DNA of 64,000 nt, taken from Drechslerella dactyloides. Taxonomy: Eukaryota > Ascomycota > Orbiliomycetes > Orbiliales > Orbiliaceae. Positions 22,441 to 33,063 of this stretch are shown in pieces. The stretch is taken from the NCBI GenBank assembly GCA_020064725.1, contig JAGTWJ010000019.1, positions 3,720,001-3,784,000 on the forward strand, given 5' to 3'. The translations under genes were made by a program, and so were the position numbers. The notes under the pieces were generated by a model. It was given only the letters and a program-made list of their open reading frames with translations, made no database searches and was not told where the DNA came from. How positions within the stretch are numbered: position 1 is the first letter of the stretch; each line of letters begins with the position of its first letter.

Positions 22441-23738
22441 TTAAACAACCTCATTCGTGATCGTCCCAGTTGTATGCCACTCAGGCACAAACGCCTTGAG
22501 TCTAACCTCACCCCCCTCCCCGACATCTGTATCAACTTTAAACTCATCCACCTCCGGATCAAATCCCGGACCCTCCCCCAAACTGACATTTGTCATAATC
22601 TCCAGTCTGCATAGCGCCAACCCTATATTCCCCACATTACCCAGAAACTTCCCAACAGACCTCGCCTTCTTATTCACCCGCGAGATATTCCCACCAACCG
22701 TCAGCGGCACCAGTGGAGTAAACGACGGATCGTACACGGGTGCTCCACCATCCACCGCCGGCCGCGTGGATGACGACGTGTACAGCTGTACTGGCAAAAT
22801 CCGCTTCCGTACGACACCCGTATGTCGCGTCCGGATCGTTAACTCCTGTCCGAGATAGCACCCTTTGTGAAAGTTGATACCGGACATGTAGTCCATATTC
22901 GACTCCTGCGGTAGCGCAGACCCGGATATGATCTCACCCGGTGCCTCAGGCACGCCGAGGAGATACCGCTTAAGCCGGTATGCTACTTCGTCATCCGCCG
23001 CTGTCGTAGGAACGTCCTCGAAGGCAACGGCCGCAGCGTCGTCAAAGGTGGATGGGAGGACGACCCGTCGGCCCATACCCGGTGCGCGGGGGTCGACACA
23101 GCCGATTCGCAAGTGTGCAGCGGTGGAGGAAGGAGCTGTATCACCTACGCGGAAGGAGTTCGGAACAGACCACACGTCGAAGCCGTCGATTAAACTGGCC
23201 GTGAATTTAGACCGTAGCTTGTACCTTCGAAGATGCCGCAGGAGCTCGGGTGCCAGCGCCGCGCCGACATCGATTAGGAAGGCCGGGTCGTCCGAGCCGT
23301 TTATGAGTGCCAGGTTCCTCGTGTGGTTTGTGGGATAGATGAAGACATCATATAAAACCCGTCCCTGCGTGACTATATTAGAACAGCACTCAGAGCAAGT
23401 TGGGCATTGGCAGTTGAAGGTGGATGTACCTGAGCTGTCAAAAATCCAGAATACAGGCCCTCCACACTCTTGGCGTCGGGGAGCGTATTTGTCGTGATCC
23501 CATTAAGAAATGGTACCGCATCCACACCTTGGATCGCAATCAACTTGCGCGACTCGGCCAGCTTGAACATGCGGCTTTCGGCCGGCGGGGATGGCGGCAG
23601 GGCGACCCGCTGCGCTTGCGTGTGCGCGGGGACACCGACGCCATTAGTGGGGCTGCGAGAGGCTGATAGTGACCGTTTCTGTAAGCATGAGCGGCATATG
23701 TAGTCGAGGCGGCGCAACGATCTGTTTCTACATGACAT
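22441..23738 (-). CDS. IBA57: Mitochondrial Fe-S assembly protein IBA57 (CAF17/YgfZ family), 410 aa
   Basis: Two exons: 23738-23430 and 23364-22441 (1233 nt, 410 aa). The N-terminus (MSCRNRSLRRLDYICRSC) is Arg-rich, as expected for mitochondrial import. The folate-binding-fold core begins FKLAESRKLIAIQGVDAVPFLNG and continues GRVLYDVFIYP after the intron. The family signature KGCYLGQE is present complete, followed by LTIRTRHTGVVRKRILPV. IBA57 works with ISA1/ISA2 in making [4Fe-4S] clusters for aconitase-type and radical-SAM enzymes. The start used is the second in-frame ATG: it directly precedes the basic presequence, and the upstream one (23843) adds 35 residues of doubtful value. The C-terminal quarter is extended with an acidic insert. 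Confidence 0.93.
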
Positions 23739-24298
23739 GGTGACGTAGTAGATACTTGAAGTCAAATGTGTTTGCAAGGGAAATCTCGTATACGCGTATA
23801 CGATACAACGCAGTTTCGGTGATTTATCAGCAAAAAATGCCACGGCTGTAAGCTGCTCTAATTTCTAATTGAAAGCTAGTATTACCAACCGCGACGCTAT
23901 CTACGATATGGACACTGGCTACTTTGCATGGAGATTTTTGGACATTTATTATCATTAATAGTCATTTAGAACCAGTTAGAAACAGGCGCCTAGCGTAAAA
24001 ACAAATTGACTGTCGCATGTAATCCAACCCAAGCGGGCCAGATGCGCAGCTTTCATAGGCAAAGAAAAAGTCTCTGGACATTGAGAGACCATCGAATTGA
24101 GAACCCCAGGTCACAACAGAAGGAAAAGAAGGGATAGCCAGTGAAAGAAGATAAGGAAATGCCGTCCGCATTCGGACCCCATAATAAAAACCATCAAGCT
24201 CGAGTCATTTCGTATCAACCTTAACAAAGGAAAAGTTTTTCGTATCAGCATTAGGAAGAAAAAAAATTGCGTGCGAACGAAGAAATCAAAGAATCAAT
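23739..24298. other. Spacer: IBA57 promoter and HAM1-like gene 3' region
   Basis: About 560 bp, AT-rich, with no supported gene. Both flanking genes are on the minus strand. Confidence 0.5.
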
Positions 24299-27034
24299 CT
24301 AGTGTCCCAAGACAGCGGCATTGCGAATCGCTTGAGTAGGTTGAACACCAGGCTTATTGGATTGAGGGAGCTGCGCATATGGCCCCGCGGTAGTAGCGAC
24401 GGGGTCTTGGAAGCTCGGATCAAATGCAGTACCATCATAGTTGAGACCACTAGCATCAAACTCCATTCCGGAATCGCGAGACGTACGCAGTTGAGCCTTG
24501 CTGCTGCCGTGCGACTTGCGCGTAACCTCAACGGGCTTTGGGGCGTTGGTCGTTTCTTGAGCCTCGCCGATGCTGAAGACGGGTGACTCCCAGCGCTCGC
24601 CCTCAGTCGCCATCTTCTTGTACTTCGTGGCAACGTTAGAATTTCCGCTGGGTAGTTTAATGTTCTTGAAGATGGAGTCCTCTTGGGTGACTGCGAAGTT
24701 CGCCTTCTTGTCCTCGGTGACTTCCTTGACCTTCTCTTTCTTCTGAGTGAACTCATGTTGCGCAGCAGAGAAGTAGCGCTGGAAGACATTGGTGGCCTTC
24801 TCCGGATCTGGGTTCTCCTTCAGATCCTCGGCAACCTTGTCGGCCTCCATCTTGATGGTGTAGATCTTGCGGTCAAGTTCCAAGAAAGAGGTCTTGATCT
24901 GCTTCTCGAGGACCTTTTGCAAAGCCGGACGGACGACCTTAAGAAGCATTGGCTTGAAAATGGTGAAGAGAACCTTGTGTCTGCTTTGCTTGAGCTTGAT
25001 GTTCATGTGCTTGATGCTGACGTCAACCTTGTCAACTTGGAAAAAGTTGGCGCGGTCCGTTTTATCAGCTGAGGACATTCTGATAGTGAAGCTGAAGCCT
25101 TCTCCTCCGAGGAAGATATCCATCAAACCGGTGTCGGAGAGAGTAGGAAATCCGTGCTTCTTCTTGATGTAGAAGCTGACGTCCTTGAGATCGCACTGGA
25201 CTCCGGACACTGCAAGCATAACCTTCTGCTTATTCTTGCTGGCAATGTTCTTGCGGCCCCATCGGAAATAGGAATCATTCCCAAATTCGAGAACATTGGG
25301 CATCAGGTTGTCACCTTCAACGATAAGATTCTCGATGATGACATCGACCTGTTTGTCGCTATATTCAATGCGGGGAATTGGAATATAGCGGACGCTTTCA
25401 AACAAGCCTGGGACGATGACCCCAGTGATATCATTGACAAGGTGCTTCTTGAAGACAGCCTTGCCCTTCTCATCTTTCCCGAGGTCATTGAGCAACTTCG
25501 TGACTGCGTTTTTGAGCTGGGCATTCTGAGGGTCTTGAGCAAACTGGTCGCCGAGGAATTTCAATTCATCCACGAGACGATCAGTGTGGCTGCGGTAACG
25601 CTCACGAAGAAGGAAGCGACCATGGTCGTAGAGTTCGTCATATTCGTTGTCTGCGACGTCGGTCAAGATGAAGCCCTGCTGCTTCAAACAGCGGCGAATG
25701 TAATTATCGACCTCCTTGAACCAATTTTTCAACTCTGGGTCCTTATCAGCATCCTTGTAGATGTCGTTGATCGCGTCAAACAGGTCATTGGCCGAGGTGT
25801 TATTGGCGAATCGCTCTAGAAGAGTGCGGAGGAGTGTCTCTGCGCATTTTAGATGGTTGTTATCGTGAACACTGTCAATGGAGTCACCAGTTTGCTGGCT
25901 GATGTTCTTAGTGTGTCCTGCATAGGTTTCGGCGAGATACAACAAGGTATCAATGGCTTGTTGGTAGTCTTCATGTCCTTGGATTTCGACAACCATCTTC
26001 TTCAAGCGGTAAATGGTCTGATCGCGACGCTCCTGAGGCATCTTTCCTTTGAGATAATCCGAAGCACGTCTCTTGTATTGATTGGCCGTTTCATTGACTT
26101 TGTCCTTCTGTTGTTGGAATTTTTCGTCGTCCTTGCTAGCCTCCAAATGGTTGCGAGCAGTATCAAGAGCAGCCCGGACGTCAATTCTAGTGACGCCGTC
26201 TCTTTGTTTTTCTCGAGCAACTTGTTCAGCAAGGGCTCGTGGGCTTCGGTTGCCTCCTTCTGGGTGGGCAGCCGCAGCCGCGTTTTCGGCCGCCTGTTGG
26301 GCGTCTTGAGTGTTGATAGGCGCATTCTTGTTAAACGCTCCTTTGGCACGCTCTCGAAGGGCACCGCGGGACATATTTGGAGCCTCGTGCCAGGTGTTAT
26401 CCTCTGCTGGGGTATCAATCTGGGCCAGCTCCTCTGCGGATGGCTGGATTCTTCCACCAGCCTTCTGTGCGGCGTCCGAAGCAATATCGCGGAGCAATAT
26501 CATGGCGTCGCTGACTGTAAGGGTTACAAAGTTAGTCAATTGACTCTAACCTTAATCTGGTATGACATGTCGGCAATCCATGATGCACTTACTAAGTTTC
26601 CGGAACTGGCCATTAGTGATAGCCAAGGTTCCCAAGGTTCGGAGACCGGCCAGAGCATTCTGTCCGTCTTGCTTGGCCTGATCTTGTGATACAGGAGCGT
26701 TAGGGCCAGGACCAACGGTCGTAGTGATAGCAGCCTGCTGAGCATGCCAGACGAACTCCTGGATAGCTTGGTCGTGATTTTTGACGAGCAGGAGAAGTTT
26801 AGCTTCATTGATGACCGCTTTGAGATCTTTGATCAGGTGCTTCCCTTCGTCGGAAAGCTTCTCGCTGGGCGAGGAGAGTGCTTTCGACTCGAGAGCGCTG
26901 TTCAGAGCAACATCAATCTGCTGGTTCGATGGGAATTTGCCCTTGGAGAAAGCGTTGTAGATTCCGAACAGTCGTAGCTTGTTCTCAATGTCGGCATCTC
27001 GCTGCTTAGGGTCGGTAGGACGGTTCACCGACAT
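24299..27034 (-). CDS. HAM1-like fungal protein (HAM1_N/HAM1_C, DUF5923-DUF4449 type), 885 aa
   Basis: Two exons: 27034-26593 and 26514-24299 (2658 nt, 885 aa). The N-terminal half is all-helical (LRLFGIYNAFSKGKFPSNQQ; ALAGLRTLGTLAITNGQFRKLISDAMILLRDIA across the intron). It continues with charged helices containing KMPQERRDQTIYRLKKMVVEIQGH. The C-terminal half has a lipid-binding BPI/TULIP-like pattern: IPIPRIEYSDKQVDVIIENL, WGRKNIASKNKQKVMLAVSG, then a coiled coil (FLELDRKIYTIKMEADKVAE). The family is abundant in filamentous fungi and poorly characterised; lipid binding or transport is inferred from the fold. There is no signal peptide. A TATA-like element lies about 155 bp upstream. Confidence 0.85.
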
Positions 27035-28516
27035 GATGAAGTGATTTTGTGCGAACTTGTTCGCCTCTCAAGATGATGGTAATGATAGGTTTAGCTGGGA
27101 TGATGAGGTTGAGGAGATGTAAGGTACGGATGAGGAGGGATCTTGTTTGAAGACAGGATGAGATCACAGCAGCTACCTAGCTGTTAGTATTTATATATAA
27201 AGCGATAACGTGTCCTATTCAGGAGGTTGTTTATCAGCGCTGTTCCGTTTCACCTTGCTGAGAACGTTTGAATGGAATTGAAGCTGATCTCCAACTCGGG
27301 GTGGGCGTCAGATACGGCACCTGGTTATATATTGCATGCGGCAACGTCCAAAAGCTAGAACAAACGTTAACATTCCAGCCTACTCCCCAACAACCAGTTT
27401 AGATTTCCCAGCCAGGTAAATCTAAATTCCTTGATTTGCGGACTCGCATGCGTAAGGCCTGCTGCTGCGTGAAAACGGTGAGATATTGGTGACGTGACAG
27501 CAAGGAACGCCTCCCGCCTTGGATTCGCTAGATCGAATGGCAGCAGATAATCGAAGAGGGTGATCTTGGGCTCAGATTGATTCATTGAGTTCGATCCAGA
27601 GTGGCCAGTCAAGGGTCTTCGGCGCTCTCCCCCAACTCCCTCCCCTTTGGGGCCAAGGAGGTTGCGGTCATGCGCAATGTGATTATGTCATTCACAGATA
27701 TGCATTAGAGACGTTCAATCTCGGGTTATTTTACCAGACTGCGGGTCTATATCCGAGTTTTATCAGCGCAACAACGCCCCGCGGCAAGCCTGACCAGATT
27801 GGTTCCTACGCTACAACTTGCAACAATGGCCTGCTGAAAGCTCCACGGGTCTACTTTACAAGGGGAGATACTAGTGGCCAGGGGTGGCGAATGTCTTGAT
27901 CCGTGATCCGAGACCCATAGCGCGGCATCGCTGATTTTCCCCTCTGCGGGAATATTTTCGTCATTTGCGGCATCGCCAATTAAACTTCGTTTGCATACGG
28001 CATGGATATCTCATCTCAACGTCATTGTGACATCCACAGCCCGATTTTAGTGTTGCTCGTGCCAAGGCGCCAGCCGAAAATCCAACGACAACGCAGCAGG
28101 GATGGCTGCTACAGGGATGTCCGGGCTTATGTACCACCCTGGCCGACGGGCACAAACTTTGTGTTCTGAAGCCTCTTGAATATTTCCAGGTCAATTGTAT
28201 CTGTGGAACCGTCTAGATACTTCCTAACAACGGTGGAGAGTGGAGGGGAAAGCATACCTGGACCTGCTCACTCTGCATGCTATCCTTGTCACAGCAGGAA
28301 GCACAGGCCAACTGTAGATCGATTTCCTATCGATCCGGAACAATTGACAATTAATGCAGATTAGTAGTGTTTGCGGCAAAATATATACAACACGATGTTA
28401 TATACATGTACATAGCGGCAGACGCCATGCACGCAGCCATATATTCAATCCCCACGGCGGTATCAGCACCGGAACACGACGTGTCTGCTAATCGCAGGAA
28501 TAGATCTTGCCCTGCC
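27035..28516. other. Intergenic: HAM1-like promoter and GH30 3' flank
   Basis: About 1.5 kb with no convincing coding frame. The left end holds the 5' leader and a TATA-like element (27188-27201) of the HAM1-like gene. It is the entry into the accessory region. Confidence 0.5.
27188..27201 (-). promoter_or_regulatory. TATA-like element of the HAM1-like gene
   Basis: Read on the minus strand this is TTTATATATAAATA, about 155 bp before the ATG at 27034. It is nearly palindromic. Assignment rests on position only. Confidence 0.4.
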
Positions 28517-30209
28517 CTACGCCAAACATTGAGAATAGTAGGCATTCTGGGCTTTGCAAGTATACGGGCTCGCGCAAGTCGTGCAACCGGTCCATCCGAT
28601 GCCGCCACACTGCATCCATTGCCCACATGCGCCTACCGTGCTGCCCGTAGTAGTCGTTCTTGACGTCGTAGTCGTAGTCGTAGTTCTACTTGTCGTTGTG
28701 GTTGTCCTGCTTGTACTTGTTGAACTTGATGTCGCGATTGAAGTACTGGTCCCTACGGACCCCCCAGTCAACTTGACAGTAACAACACCCCTACCTGGGA
28801 TAGACACGGTAACAACGCCACTCGAAAGCGTCGCCGAGGTGGATGCAAAGTTACTCCCCTGGTTCGTGACGTACGCCGCCGCAGCCGTCGGCGTAAACCC
28901 ATTGAAAGAGACCCTAGCTGACTGTGTGCCAGTGCCGGTATTCGTAAAGACGACAACAATAGAGCCATCGGTATTCTTAAATGCGCCAGTAATAATACCG
29001 GAAATTGACCCGCTGGTACCGACACGGACGGCACCAGGACGGATGTAACGCGACCACATGGCAAAGGCGTAGTATATCCCTGACAGAATCGGGTTCGTTC
29101 CGTCGGTATCGATGAGGTGCGAGCCGTTCTGCTGCTGGCCGAGCTCGAATCCTTCCCAGAATAGGTATGCAGATAGACCGGCATTGACGATACCGACAGC
29201 AATCTTATTCGCCCAGGTAAAGCCCTCGTTGAGGCCGCCACTGCCATACCACGTTCTGACGAAGGCCGTGCTTGGCCCGCCTTCCGTGTTCCATTTGGGA
29301 AGGCTCGTAATGGTGATCGGCGAGGTCAGGTCAGAGCTGTAGCAGTGGCTAGTGATAACGTCGAGATACTGCGTGGAACCTGCATTGACGAGGGCGTTCG
29401 TGTAGGTGATCTGCGTGTTCCAGCCGACGGCGTCGCAACAGGCGATTTTGGTGCTGAGACCGGCCGCCTTGACGGTGTTATAGAGGGTTGGGATGAAAGA
29501 TATGGCTTCTTGGGCGTTAGTGCTGATCTGCATCTGGGAATAACTCGGTGCGTAGTCCAGCTCGTTTAAAAAGCCGAGATGGGTAACCGTGATCCCAATA
29601 GAGGCATAGTATTTGACATATTGCACGAGAAAGTTTGCATATGCCTGCCGCCAGTCACCAGAGGAGCAAGTATGCCCGGTGGTGCCGCAAAGATACCTGA
29701 AAACGATGAACCGCGTTAGTTTTGCCTAAGGTATGAGGTTCGCGAACTATAAGTGAACCAACGCACCCCGGTGTTGATTCCGAACCGCTCGTCTTCATAA
29801 ATCCAGGTGCGCTCCACGCATCCGCATAGATTGTAGTAACGCCATAGCTCACCGCTTGCTGCGTAAACCAAACCTGTCCTCTGTCGTCGTTATCCCAAAC
29901 ATATCTCGGCGTAGCCGATGGCGACCCCGGATTTGTGGGTAATATACTGTCCCCCGACCCACCGGACCCAACTCGATTGCGAATGATCGAGAAACCTGCA
30001 CCCGCAGTCGTACTAAAAAGAAGGTCCAAGGCTTTCGTTCGCAATGCTGCCGGAGCATTCTTGAACTCGCTAGCTCGGCCAAAAGCTTGAGAAAACCCGA
30101 AACCTTCAATGGTTTGGTATGTCGTGCCGACGTTGACGGTGATGGCAGTCTGCGCCGAGGCAGATGCCGCTAGACCAACCACAAACAACAATTTGGAGAG
30201 GATTGTCAT
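28517..30209 (-). CDS. Secreted GH30 glycoside hydrolase with C-terminal CBM1, 540 aa
   Basis: Two exons: 30209-29767 and 29696-28517 (1623 nt, 540 aa). The signal peptide is MTILSKLLFVVGLAASASA. The catalytic (beta/alpha)8 barrel starts TYQTIEGFGFSQAFGRA. The acid/base is predicted as E193 in GFLNELDYAP and the nucleophile as E286 in KWNTEGG, as in clan A. A beta-sandwich side domain follows (RPGAVRV, GTQSARVSF). Then comes a Ser/Thr-rich linker (SRTTTTTSRTTTTT) and a fungal cellulose-binding module, CBM1 (about 503-540), with CGQWMQCGGIGWTGC and YYSQCL. The N-terminal motifs resemble fungal GH30 subfamily 7 xylanases more than beta-1,6-galactanases, but the subfamily is inferred. The enzyme is expected to act on plant cell wall xylan outside the cell. 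Confidence 0.93.
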
Positions 30210-30302
30210 TTTCAAAACTACGTCGAAAACGACCAAGTCTGCAACAGTTGCAACTTGGCTCACTTGGCCAGCATTGGCCTATTGCTTTTGGACCAAGTCA
30301 AG

Positions 30303-30311
30303 CCTTTTATA
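30303..30311 (-). promoter_or_regulatory. TATA box of the GH30 gene
   Basis: TATAAAAGG on the minus strand, about 95-100 bp upstream of the ATG at 30209. It matches the canonical core, as expected for an inducible gene. Confidence 0.6.
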
Positions 30312-31578
30312 ATTCTGCATGACTTGGCGGAAGCGCATGCCATGTTTAAAGAGGTCACGCCCAGCAAGCTATAGCTGGCTGCTCTATGAAAGTATATGCG
30401 ATGTATGGGCCGGATTCCGAAATTGATAGCAGCAATCAGCATTTAATATCTGACCTAGTTTGAGGTGCGCTGAAGCACAGCATCTGCAATCTTGGTATCT
30501 ACCTGGACCGATAATTTGCAAATTGGTGAAGCTAGGACACCAGCAACGGAGCAACGGAAGACCGTTGTTAACATTACCGTAGGCTAAATATCGGAGCGCG
30601 CTCGGCTCCACAGACAGGGATCAATCGAAAGATTTAGGCTCACCCAGGGCCGCATATCCGTCAGCCAAGTATTTGTGCAACGAGGACCCTTGAGTATGTT
30701 CATAGGCACTTTCAGCATAGTTCACAAGTGCATTCAATGATATCTGGAACATAAAAGCGCTGCGGGTGGGCTAGGATTGTCATCGGCTCCGGAGACGTGA
30801 AGCAATTTTCCAGAGTAGACACCGACAACATCCAAATCATGGGATAGACGACTTGGGACTAGTACTCATAAGAATTTGCCAAAACTATACCGCTCAAGGG
30901 TTCGATCTTGGGACATCTTCAATAAAGAATCCAATTATGCGAATACCGACTGAAAGTCAGTTAGTCTCAACAACGCCAGAAAGCAAAATACCACGATATC
31001 AACACATGATCTGTTGTAAAATTCAATCGACTCCATACTAATTCGCGGATCAAAAATTTATTCCGGTCTCGAATATCTGAAGGAAAATGGGCATCAGACA
31101 TCAGTCTGTCCTGAGACTATAACCAACAGCGGCAGCGCCACATCTTCTACACACATACATGTATATATAGAGAATTGGAAATAAGATCCTGCATACACTC
31201 ATATTCCACACGAAACTTCTCTGTGGAAAGGGGGGAAATCCTGTCAGCAACAACACGCCACACGCACTGATCCTTGCAAAACCTATCCTTGGCCCGCTTT
31301 GCCACTGTATCTCATTGGCTTCGAAGTTCGGAGATAGACGTCTTGATCTTGGTATCATTTTAAACAGTCACCACGCTACTGCCAAGTTGTACGAGGCGTC
31401 GGCCAACGGCCCAATTTAGAGATATGTCATGTCATGATGCGGCTTGTGCAATCCCTTCGGGCACGAAACGGTTCGACGTTGACGCCAGATTAATTTACCG
31501 CGTCAATCGGGCCCACCGATGGTGCTTGGATCTAGACCTGTCTGCCCAAGATCAGACGAAAAGGGGAATGAAAGGGAA

Positions 31579-31588
31579 TATATAAAGG
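31579..31588 (+). promoter_or_regulatory. TATA box of the Thr-rich secreted gene
   Basis: TATATAAAGG, about 115 bp upstream of the ATG at 31704. Confidence 0.6.
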
Positions 31589-31703
31589 TTCGTTCTTCAG
31601 GTCGACCTTCTCCGCGTTGGTGATATCAATAGACATACAGACATCCTGGGTTAGGGAATTCTAATATTCAAAACCGCATCGAATATTTCTAAATATATCA
31701 GCC

Positions 31704-32913
31704 ATGGTCAGATTACTATACTTTTGCGCCGTTGCCGCGGTGTCTATTGCGCCTGCCCTGGCCGCGAACGTTTGCCCTTCCAAACCAGCGATTTGTAGGA
31801 CTTCTCTGTCGCCCTCACGCAAAGCACAATGCTCCTCGATAATATCAAGTAAGCCCCAAGAACGCAAAATATTCCGACAACCTATGTAGGAAGGCTGACG
31901 TGTTTGTAGGCAAGAAACGCACAAAAACGATATGTACCGTCCCGTCAACGACGGTTCGGTCTACTGTCACAGTCAAGCCGACTATCACCAAAACCGAGAC
32001 CAGCACATTGATTCAGACCTCGATTGCCACAAAACCTGGCAGTACCGAAACTGTAACGATTACTGCAACAGCCTTCACGACTGAGGAGGAAAAAGCCACC
32101 TTCACCGAAACATTCTATACATATGAATCAACGACAAGCGTCTTGACGGTGACCATCACGTCCACTGCCCCGCCAGAGCAAACATGCACCCCAACGGCTG
32201 GGAGACGTGGGATCAACCGGAGAGCTTCCGCATCGGCATGCACCTCCATCCCATCGGATTGCAGTAAGTAGCTCAAGCAACACCAGACGTCTCCTAGTGC
32301 AACGAAAATTGACCACAATATGACTATAGGCTGCCTTCTCACTCAAACCGCGAGTTCTGGCAAAGTCACCGTCAAGACGACTATCACCCTTCCGACGTCA
32401 ACAGTTACCGTAAAAGCCACAGTCACCAAACCGATCACCGTTACTACCACCCTCATTGGCACCACGTATACCGATACGACTACCACAGAATCCACGATAA
32501 CGAGCTACACAACACTCACTACCTCCACGACGATCATAACGTCAACGTCAACCTCTGTGAGCACTGCCACGGCCACTGTTGCATTCGATCCCTGCGCTAG
32601 CTCGCAGCGTTTCGAATCTAGTCTCATGACCTCACCCAACGTCGTGGTCGGCATAACGAGTGATGCAGGTGGTCCTGATGGCGGCTTCCGTAACTGCTGT
32701 GGCAACTGCTGGTCCAACAAAGACTGCGTCTTTTTTGAAGTCCAAACGAGCCCGTATCCCACATGTAAACAATATTATACACTGCGTACGGTTGTGCCGT
32801 TTTGCCAGACGCAGAGCTGTCAGCGCGGGGTGAGGCCGGTGCAATTGGCGCAGGGGTCGTCAACCTTTGGGCTCGGGCCGTGTGCCGCACTGGCGGGATC
32901 AGGGACTCGATAA
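31704..32913 (+). CDS. Secreted Thr-rich protein with C-terminal Cys module, 360 aa
   Basis: Three exons: 31704-31848, 31910-32263 and 32330-32913 (1083 nt, 360 aa). The signal peptide is MVRLLYFCAVAAVSIAPALA. Two Thr-rich blocks with alternating Thr-Val/Ile pattern follow (exon 2: STVTVKPTITKTETST; exon 3: KTTITLPTSTVTVKATVT). A short cysteine-bearing joint (GRRGINRRASASACTSIPSDC) separates them. The C-terminal 110 residues hold about ten Cys, in the order DPCASS, NCCGNCWSNKDC, TCKQYY, FCQTQSCQRG and GPCAAL. The spacing suggests an apple/PAN-like or similar disulfide domain. Heavy O-glycosylation of the Thr blocks is expected. The C-terminus is not clearly a GPI signal. A cell-wall or extracellular adhesion role is inferred; I cannot assign a family. 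Confidence 0.85.
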
Positions 32914-33063
32914 TTGGTAGCCTAGATTCTCGATGCATACACCTTAGACATGTATATAATGTAACATAAATCAATCTCTGTCGTATAATCTATCAATCGA
33001 TGTATTCAGTATGAATCTCAGGATGTACATGTTTGATATCGAAGTAGATGTCGAGACTTGATA

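Larger units (their letters stand above)
30210..31703. other. Divergent promoter region between GH30 and the Thr-rich secreted gene
   Basis: About 1.5 kb with no supported gene. Each end has a well-placed TATA box (30303-30311 minus, 31579-31588 plus). The centre is AT-rich with short frames only. Both genes encode secreted proteins, so shared regulation is possible but not shown. Confidence 0.5.

Noticed and set aside
25853..26689. 278-aa plus-strand frame
   Set aside because: It is antisense to the well-supported HAM1-like coding exon.
28554..29048. Val-rich plus-strand frame
   Set aside because: It is antisense to the GH30 Ser/Thr linker and side domain.
30210..31703. Transposon remnant in the AT-rich gap between GH30 and the Thr-rich gene
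   Set aside because: No terminal repeats, transposase or reverse-transcriptase motifs could be seen.
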